NCBI GenBank assembly: GCA_021324235.1
Contig: JAJPJM010000027.1
Coordinates: forward strand, 1-47,869
DNA length: 47,869 nt
Source of the DNA: Verrucomicrobiota bacterium
GTDB lineage: Bacteria; Verrucomicrobiota; Verrucomicrobiia; Limisphaerales; UBA11358
Direction of reading: 5' to 3'
Under the pieces are notes generated by a model. It saw only the letters and a program-made list of their open reading frames with translations. It did not search any database and was not told the origin of the DNA. The first letter of the stretch is position 1. Each line of letters starts with the position of its first letter. Below are positions 17,773-26,143 of this stretch, piece after piece. Made by a program: the position numbers and the translations under genes.

Positions 17773-18237
17773 ATGCAAGCATCCAAACCACTAAATCGCA
17801 AGTTTGCCATCGCTCTTGCTTTGGCGGGTATGTGGCTGTTGGCTTGCATCGGCAGCTTTGTTGTCATTCGTTCATACGATTGGTCGTTCTTTGGCCTTCG
17901 CGGTTACGACGCGACAACGATTGAGCAGATCGGAGCGTTCTTCGTTGCTTGGACTGCTGCACAGCTTCCGGCAGCGTGTTTTGCCGGCATGGTGATTGGC
18001 TCATCCGGTTTTAGCCATCCTCTGCGCACTACGTTTTGGGCGGTGGTTGTTTATTATGTGGTGCTTTCCGCGATTAGAGCCTTCCACTGGCCTTGGCGGT
18101 CACTCCACGATTTGAACCAGTCCATTCCAATTTTAGCTTATTTGATTTCGGTTCTTCTGTTGATTGGATTCAGCGTATTCGTTACTTGGTTTATGCCGAG
18201 GTTTCACACAGTCTTTCAGAAGTATTTCGCGCATTGA
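17773..18237 (+). CDS. Hypothetical four-helix membrane protein, cassette-like position
   Basis: A 154-residue protein with about four membrane helices (about 11-32, 51-77, 83-101 and 122-145), ending with a basic/aromatic tail. No family is recognised. Its ATG lies one base after the GTTAGAC core site that ends repeat B. A start close behind the recombination point is typical of integron cassette genes, which often lack their own promoter. The composition is lower in GC than the surrounding genes. Function unknown. Confidence 0.6.
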   Translation: MQASKPLNRKFAIALALAGMWLLACIGSFVVIRSYDWSFFGLRGYDATTIEQIGAFFVAWTAAQLPAACFAGMVIGSSGFSHPLRTTFWAVVVYYVVLSAIRAFHWPWRSLHDLNQSIPILAYLISVLLLIGFSVFVTWFMPRFHTVFQKYFAH

Positions 18238-18253
18238 GCCGTGCAAAGACGCC

Positions 18254-18349
18254 GTCTAACACAAGGACGGGCAGCAAACTCCCATCGCATTCTTCGCACG
18301 AGGTTGCACTTCCGCTTGACGCGGGCGGGCCACCGATTATTGTCCGGCG
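18254..18349 (+). repeat. Repeat C, partial attC-like element
   Basis: It begins with GTCTAAC (18254-18260), matching the RYYYAAC end of attC sites, and finishes with a degenerate version of the A/B tail (CCACCGATTAT, then TGTCCGGC in place of TGTTAGGC). It ends one base before the start codon of the LysM gene, so the array seems to stop here. The middle part does not align well with A and B. Confidence 0.4.
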
Positions 18350-18350
18350 T

Positions 18351-18953
18351 ATGAAAAGGATTTTAGTCTGGTTTTTGATTTTGAGTTTCGCGGCGGTGAC
18401 GGCGGCGCGGGCGCAGGATGACGCCACCCAACAGCAGATTGACAAGCTCACCGGCCAGATTCAGGACCTGCTGGACGCGCAGGCGGCCCAGGGCAAACGC
18501 ATCGAGGCGCTGGAAAAGGAAATCGGCGACCTGCAAAACCAGTCCACCCAGCCGGGCAGCAGTTCGGCGAGTCCGGATGATTTGAAGAAGCTCGCCGAGC
18601 AGGTGCAGGAAATTGACAAGAAACGGCAGGAAGACAACGACCGGGTTTTAAAGGAGCTGGAACATCTTGAAAAGGCGATGGGCGCGTCGCCAGGTCACCG
18701 AGCCCCGCCAGACATATCACCGGACATAACACCGACGCCGTTGAAGGACCATACCAATGCCGGTGCCAGTGGTCCGCAGAATGGTTACGATTACACCGTT
18801 CACAGCGGCGACACGCTCTCGGCCATCGCCAAGGCGTACCGCGCGCAGGGCGTCAAGGTGACCACGGACCAGATTTTAAAGGCAAATCCGGGATTGGACA
18901 CAAAGAACATGAAGGTGGGGCAGAAAATTTTCATCCCGGCGCCGGGGCAATGA
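18351..18953 (+). CDS. LysM-domain protein with coiled coil, exported
   Basis: A 200-residue protein. A signal peptide (MKRILVWFLILSFAAVTAARAQ) is followed by a long helical, coiled-coil-like stretch (about 26-115, rich in Gln, Glu, Lys and Asp) and a Pro-rich linker. The C-terminal LysM domain reads YDYTVHSGDTLSAIAKAY...ILKANPGLDTKNMKVGQKIFIP. LysM domains bind peptidoglycan or chitin-type glycans, so a periplasmic wall-associated role is likely. The coiled coil could trimerise, as in YbgF/CpoB N-termini. The open frame extends upstream to 18093 but overlaps the previous gene; the ATG at 18351 gives a clean signal sequence. Confidence 0.85.
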   Translation: MKRILVWFLILSFAAVTAARAQDDATQQQIDKLTGQIQDLLDAQAAQGKRIEALEKEIGDLQNQSTQPGSSSASPDDLKKLAEQVQEIDKKRQEDNDRVLKELEHLEKAMGASPGHRAPPDISPDITPTPLKDHTNAGASGPQNGYDYTVHSGDTLSAIAKAYRAQGVKVTTDQILKANPGLDTKNMKVGQKIFIPAPGQ

Positions 18954-19050
18954 GGAAAAGGCGGAAGTAAAAATGACGAATTAAAAATGCGCGGAAAGCG
19001 CAGGGCCGATTTCTTCAAGCCGATTTTTGGAAACGGAGTGAGGCGGAAAT

Positions 19051-19914
19051 TTAATGCAGCGTGAAATGAACTGCGAGCACGCCCGCCGCCGCCACGAGGC
19101 AATAATAGCCAAACCACTGCCAGCGTCCGCTCTCCAGCCAGCGTGAAAGCCATTTCAAGGCCAGCAACCCGGCGATGAAGCTGAAGACCATGCCCACGAT
19201 CCCCGGCAGGAAAAGGTGCAGCGCGGAACCGGGGCTGCTCAACGCGTGGTCCTTGAGCAGGCGGTACGCTTCCTTGGCAACCACCGGCGGCGTCAACACC
19301 ACCGCCAGCGCGAAACTGAATTCCTCCAGTTTTTGTTTGGGCAGGCCGAGCAACAGCCCGGTGGAAATGGTCGAACCGGAGCGCGAAAAGCCCCGAAAGG
19401 GCAGGCAGATGCCCTGTACGATGCCGATCCAGATTGCGTGCGCCGGTTGGACTTCCGGGGGGCGCGGCGATTTGTCCGCGCGCCCGCCGGCATAAATAAT
19501 CAATCCGCCCACGACCACGAGCGCCCCGGCAATCAGGGGCAGGTTCGAGAACAAATCCTCGATCTCGGCGTGTGGCACACCGCGCATGAAAATCTTCTCG
19601 ATGAGCACCTTCAGGCCATAACCGATCACCCCCGTGCAAGCCGTGGCGATGACAACCTGGATGGCAAACCATTGGAGCTGGCCGGATGAGGCAAAGTAAT
19701 CGCGCTTCCAGCCGCGCCAGAAATAAACAATCACCGCAAACATGGTCCCGGTGTGCAACATGACCAGCAGCATGGTCATTTCCGGACTCGATGGATCCAG
19801 GCCCATGAGTTTTTCCGCCACGATGACATGCGCCGAACTCGACACCGGCAACAATTCGCACGCGCCTTGAATCAACGCCAGGATGAGGATTTGAAAATAA
19901 TTCAGCATAGCCAT
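19051..19914 (-). CDS. uppP: Undecaprenyl-diphosphatase UppP/BacA
   Basis: A 287-residue integral membrane enzyme that dephosphorylates undecaprenyl pyrophosphate to recycle the lipid carrier for peptidoglycan and O-antigen; overproduction gives bacitracin resistance in known bacteria. Signature motifs are present: GACELLPVSSSAH (17-29) with the catalytic Glu and His, and RGFSRSGST (174-182), the phosphate-binding loop. About eight hydrophobic segments are visible. ATGs at 19914 and 19908 are both plausible. It runs convergent to the LysM gene. Confidence 0.93.
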   Translation of the reverse strand: MAMLNYFQILILALIQGACELLPVSSSAHVIVAEKLMGLDPSSPEMTMLLVMLHTGTMFAVIVYFWRGWKRDYFASSGQLQWFAIQVVIATACTGVIGYGLKVLIEKIFMRGVPHAEIEDLFSNLPLIAGALVVVGGLIIYAGGRADKSPRPPEVQPAHAIWIGIVQGICLPFRGFSRSGSTISTGLLLGLPKQKLEEFSFALAVVLTPPVVAKEAYRLLKDHALSSPGSALHLFLPGIVGMVFSFIAGLLALKWLSRWLESGRWQWFGYYCLVAAAGVLAVHFTLH

Positions 19915-20020
19915 GAGCCCCCGGCAACGAAATTTGAAACGACCACGGCAATCCAGTCAGGCATGGCGCGTGGTTAGACACGAAACGGGGGCGCCGGGCA
20001 AGGAAGAAATGAAACCGCGG

Positions 20021-20413
20021 CTACTTTTTCCAGAGAAAGAACGCCTTGGCCTCCTCGGCGCGCTGTTTGACCTTGAGCTGGCCCAGAATGGAATGCCAGC
20101 CGATGTAGATTTTGTGCCACTGGCTTTCGATGCCGCGCAGGGAACCTTCGCTCATTTCGCTCAGGTAACGGAGCGACGGCGCGTTGCCGATAAGGGCATG
20201 AATTTCCTCCTTGCTGGGCGAGGTGATTTCGATGGCCGCGTAAATCATTTCCAGCTCCTGCACGATGACGCTCTTGAGTTCGAGAAAATGATTTTCTTCC
20301 GGCGGCCCGTATTTTTTGGTGCGGGCCGTATTGACGAAATGATTGAACTGCTTCCAGCATTCGATATGGGTCTCGATCTGGGCGACCAACTGGCTGAGTT
20401 CTTTCGAGGTCAT
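20021..20413 (-). CDS. Hypothetical helical protein in the roadblock/PATAN operon
   Basis: A 130-residue soluble protein, mostly predicted helical, with no motif I recognise (MTSKELSQLVAQIETHIECW...). It is rich in Trp, His and charged residues and ends with KAFFLWKK. Its ATG overlaps the stop of the preceding roadblock-like gene (20410-20413), so it is very probably translated from the same mRNA as that gene and the response regulator. It may be an adaptor of the signalling module; function unknown. Confidence 0.75.
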   Translation of the reverse strand: MTSKELSQLVAQIETHIECWKQFNHFVNTARTKKYGPPEENHFLELKSVIVQELEMIYAAIEITSPSKEEIHALIGNAPSLRYLSEMSEGSLRGIESQWHKIYIGWHSILGQLKVKQRAEEAKAFFLWKK

Positions 20414-20727
20414 AGGCTTTCGGGTTGGCTGGGAACAGTCGGCACAGTCTGGGGCGAAAGAAAGATCACGGCGCCGCCGCGCATCTCCCGGGCGGTGATG
20501 CGCAGGCTGGCGAAATGGATGCTGAATTCAGCCAGTGGCATCTGCGCCTCGCGCGCCTGGTGGAACAGAAGCAGCACGTCGCGCACGATGTCGCGCAACA
20601 ACCCTTGCGGATATCCGGAGGCGATGGTCGACGTGACCACCTTGCCGTCGCGGTTGACGGTCAAGCTGCCGGCGGGCAGTTGTTGAACTGCCGCCCGGCT
20701 CTTGAAAATTCGTTTTAGGAATCCCAT
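20410..20727 (-). CDS. Small roadblock/LC7-like protein, putative
   Basis: A 105-residue protein. A basic N-terminus (MGFLKRIFKSR) precedes GSLTVNRDGKVVTSTI, then a long helix (LLRDIVRDVLLLFHQAREA), beta segments (FSIHFASLRITAREM) and RGGAVIFLSP. This strand-helix-strand order resembles the roadblock/LC7 fold, which binds small GTPases and dimerises. The fold call is by pattern only. It overlaps the upstream regulator gene by 13 bases and the downstream gene by 4, indicating a tightly coupled operon. Confidence 0.6.
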   Translation of the reverse strand: MGFLKRIFKSRAAVQQLPAGSLTVNRDGKVVTSTIASGYPQGLLRDIVRDVLLLFHQAREAQMPLAEFSIHFASLRITAREMRGGAVIFLSPQTVPTVPSQPESL

Positions 20728-21785
20728 GATGCTGCTAGTTTCTTGGTTTTCTCAAACAATTGGTCGGGAGGCGCATCCGGCGGCCAGGCGACCAGATAGG
20801 ACTTTTCGTCGCGGGGCAACAATAGCACTTGCCGTTCCAAGCTGCTGCCCGCCACGTACAACAACGGGCCGGCTTCGAGCCGGTCACTCAGCCGTTTGGC
20901 CACCTCGGTGACCCGCCGCGTCCAGCCGCTCAATTGACCGGCGCATTGCGTTCCCCATGCGTCCACCTCGTTCTGGCGGTCGGGAGAAGTGACGACGACA
21001 AATTCGGCGCCTTCCCGCGCCACCAGGGCCAGTTTCCAGATGGTCTTGCGATGGTCGGCCTGCTCGGTGGATTCGGGTCCCACAGGGTTGGCGGCTTCGT
21101 CAATGTTCTGCGCGGATTCCAGCAGCAGGGCGTTGACCGACTTCAAAATGGTGCGTTCGCGTTTCGGTTCGGCGGGCAGATTTTCGAACGTGCCGGATTT
21201 CCAGGCCAGAATTCTTCGGAAGGCCACCTCGCCGCGGGCGCCTTCGGCTTCGGCATCAATCAGTTCGCCCTCCTGAATCCACAGTTTGGCCACCAGCGGG
21301 CCACGGGTGATGCGCAACACCGTGGAGGTGCGGGACAGGCATTCCATCTGGATGATGTCCATGAGGCTCTTGCTTTGAATGCCGCGGAAGCCCGTTTCCA
21401 TGTCGCGCCCCAGCAACGATTCGACACAATCCAGAAACATTTGCGGGTTTTGCTGCATGTCACCCTTCAGCCAGAACAAATCCACGCCCAAGGCATAAGT
21501 CCGCGAACGGAATTCCTCGTCTTCGAGCCCCGTCAAGACCACCGTGCGTAATTCCGGAAAGCGGCGGCGGACGATGGTGAGCACCTGCAACCCGTCCATC
21601 TTTGGCATTTTCAAATCGCAGACCAGCAGCCGGAACGGCTCGGCGTCCAGGAGGGCGACGGCGCGTGTCCCGCTATTGACCGTGCGGATCTCGGGTTTAC
21701 TGGGAAGCTGCGCCAATGTCTCGCGACTTACCTCCAACCAGGCGGCTTCGTCGTCCAAAATCAGGATTTTGTGGCTTGGTTCCAT
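20715..21785 (-). CDS. Response regulator: receiver + PATAN (DUF4388) + roadblock-like domain
   Basis: A 356-residue protein with three parts. The receiver domain (5-122) has acidic pocket D11/D12, phospho-acceptor D57 (LLVCDLKMPKMDG), T85 and K107. The PATAN/DUF4388 domain (about 130-232) has the family pattern GFRGIQSKSLMDIIQMECLS, ...KLWIQEGELIDAEAEGARGEVAFRRILAWKSGTFE and SVNALLLESAQNIDEA. A C-terminal part (245-350) reads EGAEFVVVTSPDRQNEVDAWG... and LLPRDEKSYLVAW, which looks roadblock-like. PATAN regulators are linked to motility and gene-expression switches in cyanobacteria and deltaproteobacteria. Alternative ATGs lie at 21800 and 21815; GAGAGGA sits directly before 21785. Divergent from the roadblock/GTPase operon. 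Confidence 0.82.
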   Translation of the reverse strand: MEPSHKILILDDEAAWLEVSRETLAQLPSKPEIRTVNSGTRAVALLDAEPFRLLVCDLKMPKMDGLQVLTIVRRRFPELRTVVLTGLEDEEFRSRTYALGVDLFWLKGDMQQNPQMFLDCVESLLGRDMETGFRGIQSKSLMDIIQMECLSRTSTVLRITRGPLVAKLWIQEGELIDAEAEGARGEVAFRRILAWKSGTFENLPAEPKRERTILKSVNALLLESAQNIDEAANPVGPESTEQADHRKTIWKLALVAREGAEFVVVTSPDRQNEVDAWGTQCAGQLSGWTRRVTEVAKRLSDRLEAGPLLYVAGSSLERQVLLLPRDEKSYLVAWPPDAPPDQLFEKTKKLAASWDS

Positions 21786-22075
21786 TCCTCTCAGCAACAT
21801 GACGCCTAACGCCATCCGCTTGTCAATTCAAGCTCCAAAGCGTTGCCGTCGTAAACGTCCATAAGCAAGCAGTTGTCGTTCCGCATCACACGATACCGAT
21901 GAATAATTTCACCGCTGCTTTGTGGACAGCAAGTCCAACGCTGAGACAACCGCCGGCCGGGTCCGGTCAAACAACCGCCTGGCACCCAGCGGGTCCCGCC
22001 CGCCCGCCGTGGCGCGCTTCCTGCTGGGAATTGGTCAACCTGCGGATTAACCGTCGGCGGGAAACGTTGTGTGCG

Positions 22076-23881
22076 ATGTCAAATGGAGTAAAAACAAGAT
22101 TTGCCGGGTTGCTGCGAGAACTGCTGCGACGCTTTGACGAGAACGAGACGGAAGCGGGCACTCCCCACCCGTCGCGACCAGTAACGCAAGCGGCGCCGCC
22201 GCCGCCCGCCCCCCTTTCACCCGTGACCACTGCCCGGTTGCCATCGAAACCGGTGGTGACTCCCCCGCCGCCCGCGGAAAGCATCACCGACCTGGAATTG
22301 CCGCTCCAATCGGTCCTGGAAAACCTGCCGCCCCAACTGCGTTCCCGCATGCGGCTGGCCACTGTTGATTTGACTCGCGCCACCATCTCCATCGCCATTG
22401 GAAAGATCATGCCGCAACTGGCTCTCGGCGTTGTAAAAATTACTTTTGGGGAATTGCGTCATGCCGCGCCCGGTTTATTCGATGTTGACCAGGAATACGA
22501 TTCGCTACCCATCGTACTGCCGCTGAACGAGGTGCTCACCCGATTGAGTTCCAATTCCCTGATCCGCAATCCGGCGCAAAAGCACATTGAAGTGCCGCCG
22601 GACATCACCGGACCTTTCAGCGAACGCGGCGAAGGCGTCTCCATTTCTGCGGCTGCGGCCAAACCGCAGCCTTCGACGGTGCCACCGATGCGCATGACCA
22701 CACCCGTGCCCACGCCGGTCAAGGCCTCGCCGCCGCCCGTGGCCCCGCCGCCGCCGGCGTTTGTATCACGGTCCATCAAGCCCGAACTGCCGCCACAGAT
22801 TTCGTCCCTGCCTCACAACGGCAATGGGAATGGCAACGGCAATGGAATACCGGTGCAACCCATCATTCCGACCATTCCCTTTCAACCCACCACGCCCATC
22901 GCGCCCACGGCGCCTGCTGCAGCCAGGCCAGCGCCACCCGCGCCCAAGCCGATGCCGGTCGCTCCGGAACCTGCCACGATTCTGGCACCGCTGGCCGCCC
23001 TGTCGGAAAACTGGCCGGAGGTCTTGCGGGCGGAAATCGCACAACTGATTTCGACCAACGCACAGGTGGCGTTGCCGGTGAATATGGTTGAGTCCGCGCT
23101 TAAACGTGGACGCGTGATCTTCGCCTGGCGGAATTTGCGTTCGTGGATCAAACCCATGCCGCCGGTGATGTCCATCCACGACGGGCTGGAATTGGAATTG
23201 CCGTTGAAGGTGGTGGCCCCGCTGTATCTGGCCGGACAAGGGGGGCTGGCCAAAGCGGCCAAGGCGCACCAACAAACGCCGCTCCCGGCGGAGATTCCGA
23301 ATCTGTTTTTTGGGTTCCCCCAGCCGCAACCGCCCTACGAAATCCCGGAACCACCCGTCCAGGCGCCGCCGCCCGACGACACCCGTTTTGCCGCCAAACC
23401 GGTGGCAGAAGCCCCGCGGCCGGACACGAATTATTACATGTGGGTCGAATCCGACACCACACGAATGACGGCCCGCCCGCCCGAGACGGAATTTAAACGC
23501 GAGGCCGTGCCCGCGACCGATTTCACCAGCCGCCAAACCACCCCCAAGGAAGTGGTCTCGCGGGCAATGGCGCTAAATGGGGTGGCCGGCGCACTCGTGG
23601 CGCTGCCGGATGGCTTGATGGTGGCCAGCGAGATCCCGTCTGACCTCAATGCGGACACGCTCGCGGCCTTTCTGCCCCAAATCTACGGACGGGTAAGCCA
23701 GTGCACCCGGGAACTGCGGATGGGAGATTTGAACAATCTGAATTTCACTGTTGGCAATGTGCCGTGGAAGGTGTTCCGCATCCATGGCGTCTATTTCGCC
23801 GCGTTCGGTCGCGCCGGCGAGCCATTGCCGACCGCACAACTGGCCCTATTGGCCGGCGAACTCGACCGCAAAAAACAATAA
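22076..23881 (+). CDS. Pro-rich protein with duplicated unknown domain and C-terminal roadblock domain
   Basis: A 601-residue protein. Two related segments, about 72-156 and 310-385, share a pattern of short helix, [A/I]ALP or SIAIG, V, a G.V.I/F..LR/GEL strand region and a closing LP[IL].LPL[NK].V. They are joined by Pro/Ala/Thr-rich linkers with a Gly-Asn run (about 248-257). The C-terminus (488-598) reads VVSRAMALNGVAGALVALPDGLMVASEI...WKVFRIHGVYFAAFGR, a roadblock/LC7 domain. Two bases separate its stop codon from the coding frame context of the GTPase start at 23886. The ATG at 22076 is chosen over an in-frame upstream start at 21899 with poor composition. Confidence 0.8.
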   Translation: MSNGVKTRFAGLLRELLRRFDENETEAGTPHPSRPVTQAAPPPPAPLSPVTTARLPSKPVVTPPPPAESITDLELPLQSVLENLPPQLRSRMRLATVDLTRATISIAIGKIMPQLALGVVKITFGELRHAAPGLFDVDQEYDSLPIVLPLNEVLTRLSSNSLIRNPAQKHIEVPPDITGPFSERGEGVSISAAAAKPQPSTVPPMRMTTPVPTPVKASPPPVAPPPPAFVSRSIKPELPPQISSLPHNGNGNGNGNGIPVQPIIPTIPFQPTTPIAPTAPAAARPAPPAPKPMPVAPEPATILAPLAALSENWPEVLRAEIAQLISTNAQVALPVNMVESALKRGRVIFAWRNLRSWIKPMPPVMSIHDGLELELPLKVVAPLYLAGQGGLAKAAKAHQQTPLPAEIPNLFFGFPQPQPPYEIPEPPVQAPPPDDTRFAAKPVAEAPRPDTNYYMWVESDTTRMTARPPETEFKREAVPATDFTSRQTTPKEVVSRAMALNGVAGALVALPDGLMVASEIPSDLNADTLAAFLPQIYGRVSQCTRELRMGDLNNLNFTVGNVPWKVFRIHGVYFAAFGRAGEPLPTAQLALLAGELDRKKQ

Positions 23882-23885
23882 TCCT

Positions 23886-24500
23886 ATGGCCATTATCAAC
23901 CAAGCCACTCGCGAACTGCAGGTTAAAATCGTCTATTACGGCCCGGCAATGGGCGGCAAGACCACGAACCTGGTTCAAGTCCACGACCACGTCCAGACCG
24001 CCGCCGGCAACAAGGGCAAGCTCGTCTCGCTGGCGACCAGTTCGGACCGCACCTTGTTCTTCGACTTCCTGCCGATTGAAGCGATGACCATCCGCGGGTT
24101 CAAGACCAAGTTCCAGCTCTACACCGTGCCCGGCCAGGTCATTTACAACACGACCCGCCAGCTCGTGCTGCGCGGCGTGGATGGCATCGTATTCGTGGCC
24201 GATTCGCAATTTGAAAAAATGCCGGAGAACGTGGAGAGTTTCCAGAACCTCATTGATAATTTGCATTCGCTCAAGCTCAACCTCCACGAAATTCCTTACG
24301 TGCTGCAATACAACAAACGTGATTTGCCCAACGTGGCCCCCACCGAGTACATGGAATTTTTGCTCAACAACCGTGAAGTACAGGTCCCGTCGTTCACCGC
24401 GACGGCCCACCGGTGCGAAGGTGTGTTCGAAACCCTGAACATGATCACGCGCCTGTTGCTGCACAAGTTCATCAACCAAAGCGTTCCCCAGTACGCATGA
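23886..24500 (+). CDS. MglA-type Ras-like small GTPase
   Basis: A 204-residue GTPase. The P-loop is G19-x4-GGKT26 (YYGPAMGGKTTN), switch II reads TVPGQVIYNTTRQLVLRGVDGIVFVADS (PGQ at 82-84), and the base-recognition motif is NKRD (143-146). The Pro before Gly in switch II and the long TTRQLVLRGVDG segment are hallmarks of the MglA family, which sets cell polarity and drives gliding and type IV pilus reversals in Myxococcus with the roadblock GAP MglB. It lies four bases after a roadblock gene and one base before another, an arrangement that supports MglA-MglB-type partnership. Confidence 0.92.
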   Translation: MAIINQATRELQVKIVYYGPAMGGKTTNLVQVHDHVQTAAGNKGKLVSLATSSDRTLFFDFLPIEAMTIRGFKTKFQLYTVPGQVIYNTTRQLVLRGVDGIVFVADSQFEKMPENVESFQNLIDNLHSLKLNLHEIPYVLQYNKRDLPNVAPTEYMEFLLNNREVQVPSFTATAHRCEGVFETLNMITRLLLHKFINQSVPQYA

Positions 24501-24501
24501 C

Positions 24502-25017
24502 ATGGCTACCATGGCTACTCTCCCTCAGCTCACCGAGGAGGACATCCATAAACTGGATGAGACCCTCCGCGAGTTCAACGCCAGCGCCGACGCCACCGTC
24601 TCGCTGGTGATTGACAAGGGCGGCTTTCTCATCACCCACCACGGTGAGGCGGAAGAATTCGACCTGACGACCATCGCGGCGCTGGCTTCCGGCGCGTTCA
24701 TGGCCAACCAGACCATCGCCGGCCTGGTCAGCGAACCGACATTCAACAGCACCTACCAGCAAGGGGAACATTTCAGCCTGTTCGTGACCAACGTGGACGA
24801 ACACTGCCTGCTCGTCGTGATTTTCAAATCCGAGACCGGGGTGGGCGTCGTCAAATACTACGCCGCCACCGCCGGCAAACGCATCGCCCGCCAGCTTAAA
24901 ATCGCGCGGAAACGCGCCCCCGGCGAAGGCCTCGACCTTTCGGTGCTCAACGTCGCCGACACCCAGTACTTTTTCCGCAAGAAGGAAAAGGAACCGGGCG
25001 GAAAAAAGCGCCCCTGA
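24502..25017 (+). CDS. Roadblock/LC7-domain protein (MglB-like)
   Basis: A 171-residue protein. The central domain (about 15-135) reads FNASADATVSLVIDKGGFLITHHGEAEEFDLTTIAALASGAFMANQTIAGLV... followed by FSLFVTNVDEHCLLVVIFKSETGVGVVKYY, a clear roadblock/LC7 pattern. A basic C-terminal tail (FFRKKEKEPGGKKRP) follows. Starting one base after the GTPase stop, it is the best candidate for the GTPase's activating partner. Two ATGs three codons apart are possible (MATMATL); the first has GCATGAC context and is used. Convergent with the CDGSH gene. Confidence 0.88.
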   Translation: MATMATLPQLTEEDIHKLDETLREFNASADATVSLVIDKGGFLITHHGEAEEFDLTTIAALASGAFMANQTIAGLVSEPTFNSTYQQGEHFSLFVTNVDEHCLLVVIFKSETGVGVVKYYAATAGKRIARQLKIARKRAPGEGLDLSVLNVADTQYFFRKKEKEPGGKKRP

Positions 25018-25022
25018 TTCGT

Positions 25023-25262
25023 TCAACCCAGCCGGCTGTGGCTGCCGTCGCAGAACGGCGCGTTCTTCGAATGCTTGCACCCGCACCACGCGACGGTTTT
25101 AGCTTCGGCAATGTCCGTCTGTTTCGGCGTAAAACCCGTGCCTTTGTGCGAACCGTCGCAAAACGGCTGGCTCTTTGACCGGCCGCATGCACACCACCAA
25201 TGCGTGCCCGGTTCCATCTTTTGAACATACGGGGATTTTTGGGCAATGACTGGTTCAGGCAT
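25023..25262 (-). CDS. Double CDGSH iron-sulfur domain protein
   Basis: A 79-residue protein with two CDGSH (mitoNEET-type) motifs: CACGRSKSQPFCDGSH (Cys24, Cys26, Cys35, His39) and CGCKHSKNAPFCDGSH (Cys60, Cys62, Cys71, His75). Each would bind a [2Fe-2S] cluster with 3Cys-1His ligation, so the protein carries two clusters. Bacterial family members are thought to act in iron-sulfur or redox handling. It starts with the ATG at 25262 and is otherwise monocistronic. Confidence 0.92.
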   Translation of the reverse strand: MPEPVIAQKSPYVQKMEPGTHWWCACGRSKSQPFCDGSHKGTGFTPKQTDIAEAKTVAWCGCKHSKNAPFCDGSHSRLG

Positions 25263-25337
25263 AATTATTTCCTTTCGGGGCTAATGCAGTAATCCAAGGA
25301 CCGGTCGGAAGCAACCTCTAAAACCGGCGACCCATCA

Positions 25338-26081
25338 TCACTCTCCGGCAGCTTCGCGTCGCCGATATTCATCCAGGATCGCCGCCGTGGCCGACGCCCC
25401 GCAACGGCTGGCGCCGAGTTCCCGCACGCGCATCAAACCGTCCAGGTCACGCACCCCGCCGGCCGCTTTCACCTGGACCTTCGGCGAACATGCCGTCCGC
25501 ATCAGTTTCAGATCGTGCGCGGTGGCGCCCTGGTAATTGTAACCGCCGCCCGGTTGCTTTACGAAACCGAACCCCGTGGATGTTTTTACCCAGTCGGCCC
25601 CCGCCCGTTCACAAATCTGGCAGAGCCGGCGTTTGAAACTGTCGCCGTCCAGGCCGGCCCCGCCCTGGCCGAGATAATCGTTCTCGAAGATGACCTTCAC
25701 TTTTGCCCCGTGGCGGTGCGCCTCGTCGCACACAACCTTTACATCCTGTTCGACATAATCCCAGTCCCCGCTCAGGGCCTTGCCGAGATTGATGACCATG
25801 TCGATTTCCACCGCGCCGTCCCGGCAGGCCAGCCCGGTCTCATAGCGCTTGGACTCGGTGCCCGAGTTGCCGTGGGGAAATCCGATGACACAGCCGGCGC
25901 GCACGCCGCTCCCGGCCAGCAGTTCGGCAGCCCGCCGCACCGCGTAAGGTTTGATGCAAACGGACGCCACGCCGTATTTCACCGCGAGCTTGCAGCCGTC
26001 CTCCAATTCCCGGTCCGTCAGGGTCGGATGCAACAACGAATGATCAATCATCCCGGCCAGTTGTTCGTAGGTGTATTTCAC
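25338..26081 (-). CDS. deoC: Deoxyribose-phosphate aldolase
   Basis: A 247-residue class I aldolase that splits 2-deoxyribose-5-phosphate into glyceraldehyde-3-phosphate and acetaldehyde in deoxynucleoside breakdown. Seen motifs: DHSLLHPT near the N-terminus, VEIDMVINLG, KVKVIFEND, the Schiff-base lysine in WVKTSTGFG (K166) and the second lysine in KAAGGVRDL (K205). A short insertion (VKQPGGGYNYQGA, about 174-186) follows the active-site loop. The start codon is GTG at 26081. No other nucleoside-catabolism genes are adjacent. Confidence 0.93.
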   Translation of the reverse strand: MKYTYEQLAGMIDHSLLHPTLTDRELEDGCKLAVKYGVASVCIKPYAVRRAAELLAGSGVRAGCVIGFPHGNSGTESKRYETGLACRDGAVEIDMVINLGKALSGDWDYVEQDVKVVCDEAHRHGAKVKVIFENDYLGQGGAGLDGDSFKRRLCQICERAGADWVKTSTGFGFVKQPGGGYNYQGATAHDLKLMRTACSPKVQVKAAGGVRDLDGLMRVRELGASRCGASATAAILDEYRRREAAGE

Positions 26082-26143
26082 GATGCGCCAACCTTATTCC
26101 TATCCACCAGAAACGCAAATCGCATCGCTCGGGCGCGCCTCCC

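Noticed and set aside
16934-18350. Insertion sequence as the source of the low-GC island
   Set aside because: No transposase frame or terminal inverted repeats were found; the repeats are direct and carry GTTRRRY-like ends.
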